Source: Cyanobacteriota bacterium
GTDB taxonomy: Bacteria; Cyanobacteriota; Cyanobacteriia; SKYG9
Length of the DNA stretch: 5,188 nt
Reading direction: 5' to 3'
Assembly: GCA_025054735.1 (NCBI GenBank)
Contig: JANWZG010000294.1
Location: 1 to 5,188 of the forward strand
The position numbers were made by a program, and so were the translations under genes. Positions 1 to 5,188 of the stretch are shown in pieces (the stretch's first letter is position 1; each line of letters begins with the position of its first letter). Below the pieces are notes generated by a model. The model saw nothing but the letters and a program-made list of their open reading frames with translations, did no database searches and was not told the origin of the DNA.

Positions 1-239
1 GCCGTAATATCTACGGTGACCTGTTTTACTCCCGGTAGTGTCTTTACTGCTCGTTGACAATCTTCCACAATAAATTCGCGTAGTGGGCAAGCAGGTGTGG
101 TTAGAACCAGGGTGAATTTCACATCACCAGCTTCATCGACTGTAACGTTACGAATCATGTTTAACTCGACTAAACTGCGGCGCAGCTCAGGATCTTGGAC
201 AGGTTTCAGCACGTCCAACACAGCAGCAACATCTACCAT
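1..239 (-). CDS. mrp: Mrp-family iron-sulfur cluster carrier, N-terminal part (partial)
   Basis: Reading leftward from the ATG at 239, 79 complete codons are present and the gene runs off the window. The protein opens MVDVAAVLDVLKPVQDPEL and continues through LVELNMIRNV, a TTPACPLREF segment with the conserved Thr/Cys-Pro region, and LPGVKQVTVDIT. This is the MIP18/DUF59 domain (about residues 4-79) that precedes the P-loop ATPase domain in bacterial Mrp/ApbC proteins. Mrp proteins bind and transfer Fe-S clusters to apoproteins in the cytoplasm. The ATPase domain lies outside the window, so a stand-alone DUF59 protein (SufT-like) is not strictly excluded, but the wording is closer to cyanobacterial Mrp. 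The start is fixed by an in-frame TAG four codons upstream; a purine-rich AGAGAGAG lies 3 bases before the ATG. It follows purM in the same direction after a 105-base gap. Confidence 0.9.
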   Translation of the reverse strand, partial: MVDVAAVLDVLKPVQDPELRRSLVELNMIRNVTVDEAGDVKFTLVLTTPACPLREFIVEDCQRAVKTLPGVKQVTVDIT

Positions 240-344
240 GATCTCTCTCTAGGGGAATAAAAATCGGCTTGATTTGTTCGATTCATGCAACTCACTTAAT
301 TGATCTTAAAGGCTTTTGTGTGGGGTTTTGATGGATAGCAGGCA

Positions 345-1421
345 TCAAGTTGATGGAATGCCGACGACAGAACCCTCGCCAGCTATCACCTCACCAATTT
401 CCCAAGCAGTTACAGCATTGTCTTGCAGCACTGTTAACACATCGTCTGTATAGTCAGTGGGTACGATTAGTGCAAAGCCAATCCCCATATTGAACGTTGT
501 GAACATTTCTGCAATCGCAACATCACCCTGAGTAGCCAACCAGTTAAAAATCGGTGGCTGTTGCCAACTATTAGGATCTAAACGTAGGGCCTGGCCATGT
601 CCCAGACAACGGGGCAGATTTTCCGGCAAACCGCCGCCAGTGATGTGTGCCATACCGTGAATTGGCAGATTTGCTTGTTGAATGGCCCGCACTGGCTGAA
701 CGTAAATTTGTGTGGGGGTCATTAGCAGATGCCCTAATCTCTGGCCTTCTAGTTCAGGAGGACAGTAATCGAGGGCATGGCGTAGCAAGTCAACTTCAGA
801 ACGATCGCCACCTAGCTCAGTAGCTGCCAAGTGGCACAAAATTTTTCGCACTAGGCTGAAGCCATTGCTATGAACTCCCTGGCTCGCCAAACCAATTACG
901 CGATCGCCAACCTGCACCCTGGAGCCATCAAGAATATTGGCCTTTTCCACAACACCCACACAAAAGCCAGCTAGGTCATACTCGCCTGGTTGATAGAATC
1001 CTGGCATTTCAGCCGTTTCACCACCTAAAAGGGCACATCCTGCCTGACAGCACCCTTGGCTGATTCCAGCCACTACCTGTGTTAAGACTTCTGGTTGTAG
1101 CTGGCTCGTTGCTAAGTAGTCTAGAAAAAACAGTGGTTCTGCGCCGCAGGTCAACACATCGTTGACGCACATAGCCACTAAATCAATGCCGATCGTGCTA
1201 TGGACATTCTGACTCTGAGCTAGTTTGAGCTTTGTGCCAACTCCATCAGTCCCTGATACCAACACAGGGTGCTGATACCCGGTGGGCAACTCAAATAAGC
1301 CGCTAAAGCCACCCAGTTTCCCCAATACACCGGGTCGATAGGTTCCTTCCACCAGAGTTTGGATCCGTCGTACAAAGTCGCGTCCTGCTTCAATATCTAC
1401 CCCAGCTTGGCGATAGTCCAT
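345..1421 (-). CDS. purM: Phosphoribosylformylglycinamidine cyclo-ligase (AIR synthetase)
   Basis: Complete 358-residue PurM, slightly longer than the usual 340-350. It catalyses the ATP-dependent ring closure of formylglycinamidine ribonucleotide to aminoimidazole ribonucleotide, the fifth step of de novo purine synthesis, in the cytoplasm as a dimer. Family motifs appear in order: YRQAGVDIEAG (3-13), GTDGVGTKLKLA (57-68, nucleotide-binding region), GIDLVAMCVNDVL (78-90), GGETAEMPGFY (133-143), QGVHSNGFSLVRKI (181-194), LMTPTQIYVQPV (233-244), HITGGGLPENLPR (259-271) and FNMGIGF (310-316). No key segment is missing. The start at 1421 gives the expected N-terminus. No strong Shine-Dalgarno sequence precedes it; only a GGTG lies about 9 bases upstream. 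mrp lies downstream in the same direction, so co-transcription is possible but not shown. Confidence 0.98.
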   Translation of the reverse strand: MDYRQAGVDIEAGRDFVRRIQTLVEGTYRPGVLGKLGGFSGLFELPTGYQHPVLVSGTDGVGTKLKLAQSQNVHSTIGIDLVAMCVNDVLTCGAEPLFFLDYLATSQLQPEVLTQVVAGISQGCCQAGCALLGGETAEMPGFYQPGEYDLAGFCVGVVEKANILDGSRVQVGDRVIGLASQGVHSNGFSLVRKILCHLAATELGGDRSEVDLLRHALDYCPPELEGQRLGHLLMTPTQIYVQPVRAIQQANLPIHGMAHITGGGLPENLPRCLGHGQALRLDPNSWQQPPIFNWLATQGDVAIAEMFTTFNMGIGFALIVPTDYTDDVLTVLQDNAVTAWEIGEVIAGEGSVVGIPST

Positions 1422-1484
1422 AAATAAGCACCATCAGTAAGGTTGCTTCGCTACTGCCAGCACTGTGACAGCAATGATGTAACC

Positions 1485-1513
1485 AGTAAAGTTTAATGTC
1501 TGTAACATCACAA
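1485..1513 (-). promoter_or_regulatory. Candidate sigma-70-type promoter for purM
   Basis: On the minus strand, TTGTGA (1508-1513) and TTTACT (1485-1490) are separated by exactly 17 bases. Each matches four of six consensus bases. Transcription would begin near 1478 and give a leader of about 57 bases before the purM ATG. The matches are modest and the region is A+T-rich, so chance resemblance is quite possible. Confidence 0.2.
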
Positions 1514-1551
1514 TTTTATGTTAAGTTTTGCTAACAAAATCCAAGCCATGA

Positions 1552-1622
1552 AAATTTATGGATCAGCGAAAAATCCTTATTCCTAGAGGGATAGCCCCTG
1601 GAGTTGAGATTTTCATAAATTT
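1552..1622. repeat. Long-range 9-bp inverted repeat with nested hairpin
   Basis: AAATTTATG at 1552-1560 is perfectly complementary to CATAAATTT at 1614-1622, across 53 bases. Inside lies a second stem, TATTCC (1578-1583) with GGGATA (1588-1593), closed by a TAGA loop with one G-T wobble. The A+T-rich outer arms could arise by chance. Either strand could form the structure, and its function, if any, is unknown. Confidence 0.3.
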
Positions 1623-1720
1623 GTGCATCCCCCAGCAACCCTGATCCCAGAATCAAAAGGTTTGTGATAACGTATTTCAGCTTGAGTTATTCATACATAA
1701 ACACGAAATGAGTACGACTT

Positions 1721-1737
1721 CCTAGCATTCGGCTAGG
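1721..1737 (+). promoter_or_regulatory. Hairpin in the probable rlpA leader
   Basis: CCTAGC (1721-1726) pairs perfectly with GCTAGG (1732-1737) around a five-base ATTCG loop. It sits 43 bases before the rlpA ATG. No T-run follows directly, so it is not a standard terminator. A role in mRNA stability or translation of rlpA is possible but unproven. Confidence 0.3.
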
Positions 1738-1780
1738 TTATGGCAGTTTTTGCTAGTCGTCCGGTTCGAGTTGTTTTTCT

Positions 1781-3013
1781 ATGAGGTTTATGAATCATCA
1801 GTTATTAAGTGGTTTAACAGCAACATTGCTGATTACAAACTTGAGTGGTGCGCCTTCGAGTTATGCTGAGTCGGCTGAGCTTGCTGAACTAACCCAAAAG
1901 TCAGCAAACCTAATTGCAACTGACTCTACGACGACACCTGAGTCGATCGTGCGTGACAGTGCAACTACGTCTGCTCCTGTTGACCAACCTCGGATGAACG
2001 GTCAGAGTTCGATCGCCGAGATTCTTGCCCATGAGGTATCGGGGCGACGAGCAGCAACGCTGTACGTGCGAGACATTCCAGTGCTGACTTTTCTAGATAG
2101 TACGTTGTCTTCGGCTGACCAGCGTTCCAATAGTGCTAGCACCTTGCCCGTTGATGTAAGCGCTACCCAGCCTGATTCCGTTGCTCAGCAACCTAGCGGC
2201 AGCTTCCAATTCTCCCAGTTGCAGAGCGACCCTGTCTGGAGAGCGATGACATTGGCAACTCAACTGAACTACTTACATCAACAACAACTCGATGCGACAA
2301 AAATCACCGTGAAGTGGGAGTCGGATCCGAATGTAAGGGAAGTTTCTATGCTTCCTGCTATGAAGGCTGACCAACAGTTGCCTAGCTATCCGTCAACCCT
2401 AGTTGCTGGTACACCTACATTGGATGCAGCAAAACTGCCCACGTCTACTTCAGTTCCTACAGGCGCAGTGAGTACTCTCGTTGTGCCACCAACTCGCTCT
2501 AACAATCCTCAGAGGGGGCGTTATGTGATTCAAGTGGATGGCAAAAATTTGCTGGTTATGGATACGACCACGATTTTGTCGGGGACAACCCAAAATCCTG
2601 CTGAAGATGCACTGCAAGCAACCAATCGTCTGCGGCGATTAATGGGGAATGCACCACCGTTGAAGGAAATTATGGGTATGCCTAAGGTTGAACAGACGGC
2701 TGTTGCCTATCGAACTCCTCGGTATCAATTTACTGGCATGGCATCTTGGTATGGTCCTGGCTTCCATGGCAATTACAGTGCTAATGGTGAGGTCTTTAAT
2801 CAATTTGCCCTGACAGCAGCTCACCCTCATCTGCCGTTTGGTACCATGGTTAGAGTTACAAACCTCGACAACGGTAGATCAGTGGTTGTACGTATCAACG
2901 ATCGTGGCCCCTATGCAGGAGGTCGCATTATCGATCTGTCTATGGGAGCAGCCGAGGCAATTGGTATGCTGTCTAGTGGTGTGGCCCAAGTCAGACTAGA
3001 AGTCCTGAACTAG
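1781..3013 (+). CDS. rlpA: Secreted RlpA-family septal ring lytic transglycosylase
   Basis: This 410-residue protein has a Sec signal peptide (about 1-29, cleavage after SYA) and a C-terminal double-psi beta-barrel RlpA domain (about 315-410). The domain holds GMASWYGPGFHG (319-330), ANGE (334-337), LTAAHPHLPFGT (344-355) and VRINDRGP (370-377). Glu337, His348 and Asp374 align with the positions proposed as catalytic in characterised RlpA proteins, which cleave glycan strands lacking stem peptides in the periplasm, often at septa. Residues 30-314 are rich in Ser, Thr, Pro and Gln, but contain ordered-looking segments: GRRAATLYVRDIPVLTF (88-104), DPVWRAMTLATQLNYL (150-165), and YVIQVDGKNLLVM (248-260) followed by an ALQATNRLRRLMG helix (277-289). 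There is no lipobox and no cysteine anywhere, and no SPOR domain, unlike E. coli RlpA. An alternative start at 1790 has a GAGG three bases upstream; 1781 keeps the only basic residue (Arg2) of the signal peptide's N-terminal part. Confidence 0.9.
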   Translation: MRFMNHQLLSGLTATLLITNLSGAPSSYAESAELAELTQKSANLIATDSTTTPESIVRDSATTSAPVDQPRMNGQSSIAEILAHEVSGRRAATLYVRDIPVLTFLDSTLSSADQRSNSASTLPVDVSATQPDSVAQQPSGSFQFSQLQSDPVWRAMTLATQLNYLHQQQLDATKITVKWESDPNVREVSMLPAMKADQQLPSYPSTLVAGTPTLDAAKLPTSTSVPTGAVSTLVVPPTRSNNPQRGRYVIQVDGKNLLVMDTTTILSGTTQNPAEDALQATNRLRRLMGNAPPLKEIMGMPKVEQTAVAYRTPRYQFTGMASWYGPGFHGNYSANGEVFNQFALTAAHPHLPFGTMVRVTNLDNGRSVVVRINDRGPYAGGRIIDLSMGAAEAIGMLSSGVAQVRLEVLN

Positions 3014-3074
3014 GCTACTTTAGCATTGCCGAATTGAAGAGTTGACGAATTGAATGTCAACCATCTAATTCCCC

Positions 3075-3105
3075 GAGCGGGTAAGGTCATGCCTTGCTCG
3101 CTTTG
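3075..3105 (+). terminator. Likely terminator of rlpA
   Basis: On the plus strand, bases 3075-3086 pair with 3092-3103 to give a stem of up to 12 bp around a TCATG loop. The core GCGGGTAAGG/CCTTGCTCGC includes two G-T wobbles. The stem runs into CTTTGTTGT, a short T-rich tail. It lies about 60 bases after the rlpA stop. On the minus strand the structure is followed by GGGGAATTAG, so it is a poor terminator for the converging gene. Confidence 0.5.
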
Positions 3106-3161
3106 TTGTAGGTATAGCGACAGGCTAGAGGGTTATGCTGTTGCAGCTCGCGATTCAGAAT

Positions 3162-3887
3162 TTAGCTTGATGACAAATTGGATAACCAATGGTCTTGGTC
3201 AGGGCTGTCTTTGGCGATAACGAGGTAAGTTTGGTGAGAGCGTTCTATTACCAGTACTTGTTCACCCCGTTGAGGGGCGATCGTTGCCCAAGGAGGTAGG
3301 GCAGCATTCACCGTGATGCGGTTGCGGGCAGGGTCGATCACATCCACTTGCCCAATTTTGCCCTCTAGAATGGAGGGAATACGGGCAGTGCTAACTGTAC
3401 CAATGCAACCAATGACCCGATCGTCACTAGCATCTTCTCCGAAAGAGGCGAAGACTTGGCCTAAGGGCCGAGAGATAAAGCCACCGAACGTCAATGAAAT
3501 GACTAACGACCCTATCAATACTACGCCTGCTAGAATGCCACTTGTGGTGGTGTTGAGCAGGCTACTAACTGCTACATTCAGCATCCAGCCCAATAGACCC
3601 CACAAACTTAGATCAGTTGCCAGCAGTAGTATCAGGGGAGCTTTGCCCAAACCTAGCCACCCTAAAAGTTGAACAGGGCTGGACATATCATTTGCATCAA
3701 CATCAACATGCAGAGAACCGTTATCTACAGCTAAATCAACACCTGCGTCTACATTGATATCTGCACTCATGTCGGCATCCACATCTGCATCGTGCTCACC
3801 AATGCCAGAGATAATCACAGTCAAAAATAGCACTATGCCAGCACTAAGCAGAACCCAATAGGGCAGATTCGAGGGATGGAAAATCAT
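3162..3887 (-). CDS. DUF1449/YqiJ-like membrane protein with C-terminal OB-fold (NfeD-related)
   Basis: This 241-residue membrane protein has a first hydrophobic helix at 10-30, an Asp-rich loop at 31-67 (11 Asp and one Glu in a repeating Asp-x-Asp pattern), two more helices at about 84-108 and 116-138, a conserved-looking RPLGQVFASFGEDA turn (140-153) and a C-terminal beta-rich domain (about 155-228). That domain carries VIGCIGTVSTARI and GEQVLVIE, typical of the OB-fold of NfeD/YqiJ-type proteins. Family members usually act with flotillin-like SPFH proteins in membrane microdomains. Here no flotillin gene is adjacent: its 3' side meets rlpA head-on and its 5' side is gene-free for 780 bases. 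The start at 3887 gives a short N-terminus before helix 1; no clear Shine-Dalgarno sequence is seen. Family assignment is fairly firm; the cellular role is inferred. Confidence 0.82.
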   Translation of the reverse strand: MIFHPSNLPYWVLLSAGIVLFLTVIISGIGEHDADVDADMSADINVDAGVDLAVDNGSLHVDVDANDMSSPVQLLGWLGLGKAPLILLLATDLSLWGLLGWMLNVAVSSLLNTTTSGILAGVVLIGSLVISLTFGGFISRPLGQVFASFGEDASDDRVIGCIGTVSTARIPSILEGKIGQVDVIDPARNRITVNAALPPWATIAPQRGEQVLVIERSHQTYLVIAKDSPDQDHWLSNLSSS

Positions 3888-3906
3888 AAGGTAGACAGAT
3901 TACAGC

Positions 3907-3912
3907 ATAATA
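3907..3912 (-). promoter_or_regulatory. Candidate -10 element for the DUF1449-like gene
   Basis: On the minus strand TATTAT matches five of six bases of the TATAAT consensus, 19 bases before the ATG at 3887. Transcription from it would give a leader of only about 13 bases. No convincing -35 box sits 16-18 bases further upstream, so this is a weak candidate. Confidence 0.2.
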
Positions 3913-4170
3913 GACAGCCGATATTACAACCATACGTTGGTCTTTTCAGAATCGTCACCTCTGCCAGCTATTTTAATAGTTACTGCTCATCCAAACTCTA
4001 GCAGCCTGCGACCCAAGTATTCTGTAAACAGCCTATTTATCCAAAATCTTGCCTACTGGGAATTGCTAGGAGTAACCTGTAGCGAGATGTAGAAGAGGTT
4101 GTTGGTAACGATAGTACATGGGATTAGGTAATCGGCAGCAACTCAAGGCAGCCACAGAAAAGGCAGGCAC

Positions 4171-4219
4171 GATCAAACAAGTATGCGATCAAGCGAAGTA
4201 TGCAAACAAGCAAGTATTA
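4171..4219. repeat. Three-unit imperfect tandem repeat, 16-17 bases per unit
   Basis: Units begin at 4171 (GATCAAACAAGTATGC), 4187 (GATCAAGCGAAGTATGC) and about 4204 (AAACAAGCAAGTATTA). The first two differ by one substitution and one inserted base; the third keeps CAAGC and AAGTAT. The 16/17-base period does not preserve a reading frame, which argues against a coding origin. Confidence 0.45.
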
Positions 4220-4266
4220 GTGAAAGTTGGTGATTGTGTTACACGGGCAAACTGTATACCAAACTA

Positions 4267-4283
4267 CTGTATTCTTGATACAG
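4267..4283. repeat. Perfect 6-bp hairpin
   Basis: CTGTAT (4267-4272) is complementary to ATACAG (4278-4283) around a TCTTG loop. The same ATACAG could instead pair with the upstream copy of CTGTAT at 4252-4257, because ACTGTAT is duplicated with a 15-base period. There is no T-run after it, so it is not a terminator. Confidence 0.3.
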
Positions 4284-4468
4284 ATCGCTGGTGGTCGATG
4301 CAGATTGCTTGCAGCGCAGACTCTCAAGTTCACCTCACAGATAGATGAAGTTGTATACGATGAAGGTCTGTACGAAGCTAACTCTTGTTGAGACCCGTAG
4401 TAAAAACTTGACTGCAAATGGTCTAACTATTGCAACAGGTTTGGTGCATCTATAGGTTACAGCTTGAA

Positions 4469-4565
4469 AGGATAACTACAGGGATAGCTATGTAGAACAA
4501 ATATCCTGCCTGTATGGGGGCAGCTAGGATAACAGTGCTACTATCCATTCCCCTTAGGATCCTAA
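4469..4565 (+). promoter_or_regulatory. GGATA/TATCC cluster forming alternative hairpins, and a 12-bp palindrome
   Basis: GGATA occurs at 4470, 4482 and 4527; TATCC occurs at 4502 and 4542. One stem pairs 4502-4510 with 4519-4522 and 4527-4531 (9 bp with a four-base bulge). A competing stem uses 4527-4530 with 4543-4546 plus AGT/ACT (4534-4536, 4540-4542). The perfect palindrome TTAGGATCCTAA (4554-4565) can also capture TAGGAT at 4525-4530. The segment is about 100-200 bases before the FecR-domain gene and may belong to its leader if transcription starts upstream. No matching known RNA family was recognised. Confidence 0.3.
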
Positions 4566-4586
4566 AGCGTTAAATACCAACAATTG

Positions 4587-4625
4587 CTAAATAGTGCCCA
4601 AGTTAAACCGTGGGCATAGGTTTAG
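4587..4625 (+). promoter_or_regulatory. Leader hairpin before the FecR-domain gene
   Basis: TGCCCA (4595-4600) pairs perfectly with TGGGCA (4611-4616) around a ten-base loop. An outer stem CTAAA (4587-4591) with TTTAG (4621-4625) adds five pairs, separated by a 3-by-4 internal loop. The outer strand covers the first two bases of AGGG (4624-4627), the likely ribosome-binding site of the small ORF at 4636, so folding could limit ribosome access. No T-run follows. The effect on expression is inferred. Confidence 0.4.
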
Positions 4626-4635
4626 GGTGCAATCT

Positions 4636-4671
4636 ATGGAAACGTTTTTTATCACTAGATTGATTTCATGA
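4636..4671 (+). CDS. Possible 11-residue leader peptide overlapping the FecR-domain start
   Basis: The frame encodes METFFITRLIS and stops at TGA 4669-4671, which overlaps the ATG of the FecR-domain gene as ATGA. An AGGG (4624-4627) lies 8 bases before its ATG, a better-placed ribosome-binding site than anything before the main gene, which has none obvious. This arrangement suits translational coupling: ribosomes finishing the short ORF could restart on the downstream gene. The peptide has no run of one amino acid that would suggest classic attenuation. So short an ORF can occur by chance. Confidence 0.3.
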   Translation: METFFITRLIS

Positions 4672-5188
4672 AGAAGACAACGATCGCATGGCTCGCATCT
4701 GCCAGTTTTTTCGTATTGACGTTTGTTCACACAGACCAAATTGGGGCGCAACAGTCTGTTAGGGTGCGCGTAAACCGTTGGTTAGAGGTACGACAAGTTT
4801 TCGGGAATGTCACTTACCTGAAGGGGGGAAGTTCTAGACGGGCTAAGGTTGGCGATCGTCTGCAAGTAGTCGGTGATGGGCTGCGTACCGAGCCAAATGC
4901 TTCCGTGCGGCTAGCCATTGATACTGAAGTAGGGTTTGTTACCATTCAAGAGAAAACCACAGTACGGATTCAAGGGCTTCAAGTAGCTCCAGATAATGGA
5001 CGGATTACCCGGCTACATGTCTCCGGTGGACAGGTACAGGTACAGGTGCGCCCTTTTACCCATCGTGGTTCTCGTTTAGAGGTGACGACACCCTCTAGTG
5101 TAAGTGGTGTGCGCGGTACTCAGTTTGGCATTACAGTTCAGCCCAACGGCAGAACCGGGCTAGCTACCCTAGAGGGCAGTGTGACTAG
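4668..5188 (+). CDS. Secreted FecR-domain protein (partial, C-terminus outside window)
   Basis: 173 codons are present before the right edge. A Sec signal peptide (MKKTTIAW start, hydrophobic to about residue 22, cleavage likely after IGA at 27) directs it out of the cytoplasm. After a linker with a VRQVFGNVTYLKGG strand (41-54), the FecR-type beta-rich domain spans about 60-173: KVGDRLQVVGDGLRTEPNAS (60-79), RLAIDTEVGFVTI, a repeated QVQVQV strand (122-127), and RLEVTTPSSVSGVRGTQFGI (136-155), the family's hallmark segment, then GLATLEGSV. Classical FecR is an inner-membrane anti-sigma regulator. Secreted cyanobacterial FecR-domain proteins lack that N-terminal part, and their function is unclear, so no regulatory role is assigned. 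The start is set by an in-frame TAG at 4656-4658, with ATG 4668 the first start after it. Confidence 0.9.
   Translation, partial: MKKTTIAWLASASFFVLTFVHTDQIGAQQSVRVRVNRWLEVRQVFGNVTYLKGGSSRRAKVGDRLQVVGDGLRTEPNASVRLAIDTEVGFVTIQEKTTVRIQGLQVAPDNGRITRLHVSGGQVQVQVRPFTHRGSRLEVTTPSSVSGVRGTQFGITVQPNGRTGLATLEGSVT

Larger units (their letters stand above)
1422..1780. other. Divergent purM-rlpA intergenic region
   Basis: This 359-base stretch lies between the starts of purM (leftward) and rlpA (rightward) and should hold both promoters. I see no protein gene or RNA gene. It contains an inverted repeat TGTTA/TAACA at 1519-1536, a long-range inverted repeat at 1552-1622 with a small nested hairpin, and a perfect 6-bp hairpin at 1721-1737. 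No NtcA box (GTA-N8-TAC) was found. A sequence resembling a tRNA T-loop (GGTTCGAG, 1763-1770) has no flanking stem and is not a tRNA. Confidence 0.6.
3888..4667. other. 780-base gene-poor region with repeats and hairpins
   Basis: No recognisable protein, tRNA or known riboswitch is seen between the DUF1449-like gene and the FecR-domain gene. A 76-codon frame at 4118-4348 resembles nothing I know, lacks a ribosome-binding site and crosses tandem repeats that shift its frame, so it is not called. The region holds a 12-bp near-palindrome CTATTTTAATAG (3968-3979), the three-unit repeat at 4171-4219, a perfect hairpin CTGTAT/ATACAG at 4267-4283, a duplicated ACTGTAT (4251-4257, 4266-4272), and the GGATA/TATCC cluster, palindrome, hairpin and leader ORF described separately. 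An unannotated small RNA or a decayed gene could lie here. Confidence 0.55.

Noticed and set aside
1761..1775. tRNA T-loop-like GGTTCGAG
   Set aside because: The flanks do not pair into a T-stem and no acceptor, D or anticodon arms are present.
2639..2830. 63-codon minus-strand ORF
   Set aside because: Antisense to the conserved barrel domain of rlpA; an antisense shadow.
3030..3061. Direct repeat CGAATTGAA (3030, 3046) and GTTGAC/GTCAAC stem after rlpA
   Set aside because: Short, A+T-rich and without a T-run; the stronger hairpin at 3075-3105 is the better terminator.
3313..3672. 119-codon plus-strand ORF
   Set aside because: Lies wholly antisense to the well-supported DUF1449-like gene and has no recognisable domain.
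4105..4117. NtcA-like GTA...TAC
   Set aside because: The spacer is 7 bases instead of the 8 required for an NtcA box, and no aligned -10 box follows.
4118..4348. 76-codon plus-strand ORF with five cysteines
   Set aside because: No recognisable family, no ribosome-binding site, and it crosses the 16/17-base repeat units in shifting frames, which argues against selection for a protein.
4217..4417. 66-codon minus-strand ORF
   Set aside because: Composition is not protein-like, no family is recognised, it overlaps the repeat-rich gene-free region and has no start signal.
4408..4456. Promoter-like TTGACT and TTGCAA with TATAGG upstream of the FecR-domain gene
   Set aside because: TTGACT has no -10 box at 16-18 bases; TTGCAA to TATAGG is spaced only 15 bases with weak matches.

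Overview
The window comes from a cyanobacterial chromosome. The Mrp and PurM proteins read like cyanobacterial orthologues. The RlpA carries a long extra-cytoplasmic middle region of a kind I associate with cyanobacteria. The hexamer CGATCG, the core of the cyanobacterial HIP1 palindrome GCGATCGC, occurs ten times in about 5.2 kb, where roughly one would be expected by chance. The order or genus cannot be fixed from this sequence. Nothing points to a phage, transposon or CRISPR array.

Layout: bases 1-239 (minus) hold the N-terminal part of the iron-sulfur carrier Mrp, cut by the window edge. Bases 345-1421 (minus) hold a complete purM of the purine pathway, upstream of mrp and in the same direction. 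A 359-base divergent intergenic region (1422-1780) with inverted repeats separates purM from rlpA (1781-3013, plus), a secreted peptidoglycan enzyme with a C-terminal double-psi beta-barrel. A hairpin followed by a short T-rich run (3075-3105) is the likely end of rlpA. Converging on it is a three-helix membrane protein with an Asp-rich loop and a C-terminal OB-fold (3162-3887, minus; DUF1449/YqiJ-like, NfeD-related). Bases 3888-4667 contain no convincing protein gene apart from a possible 11-codon leader ORF. They hold imperfect tandem repeats, palindromes and several competing hairpins. From 4668 to the right edge (plus) runs the first 173 codons of a secreted FecR-domain protein.

The genes do not form one pathway. 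Housekeeping genes (mrp, purM) sit beside three envelope genes: a cell-wall enzyme, a membrane OB-fold protein and a secreted FecR-domain protein. The part most worth a second look is the leader of the FecR-domain gene. A short ORF with its own Shine-Dalgarno-like sequence ends in an ATGA overlap with the main start codon, and a hairpin just upstream can cover part of that ribosome-binding site. Further upstream is a cluster of GGATA/TATCC segments able to form mutually exclusive stems. These are structural readings from sequence only; no known riboswitch or small-RNA family was recognised.
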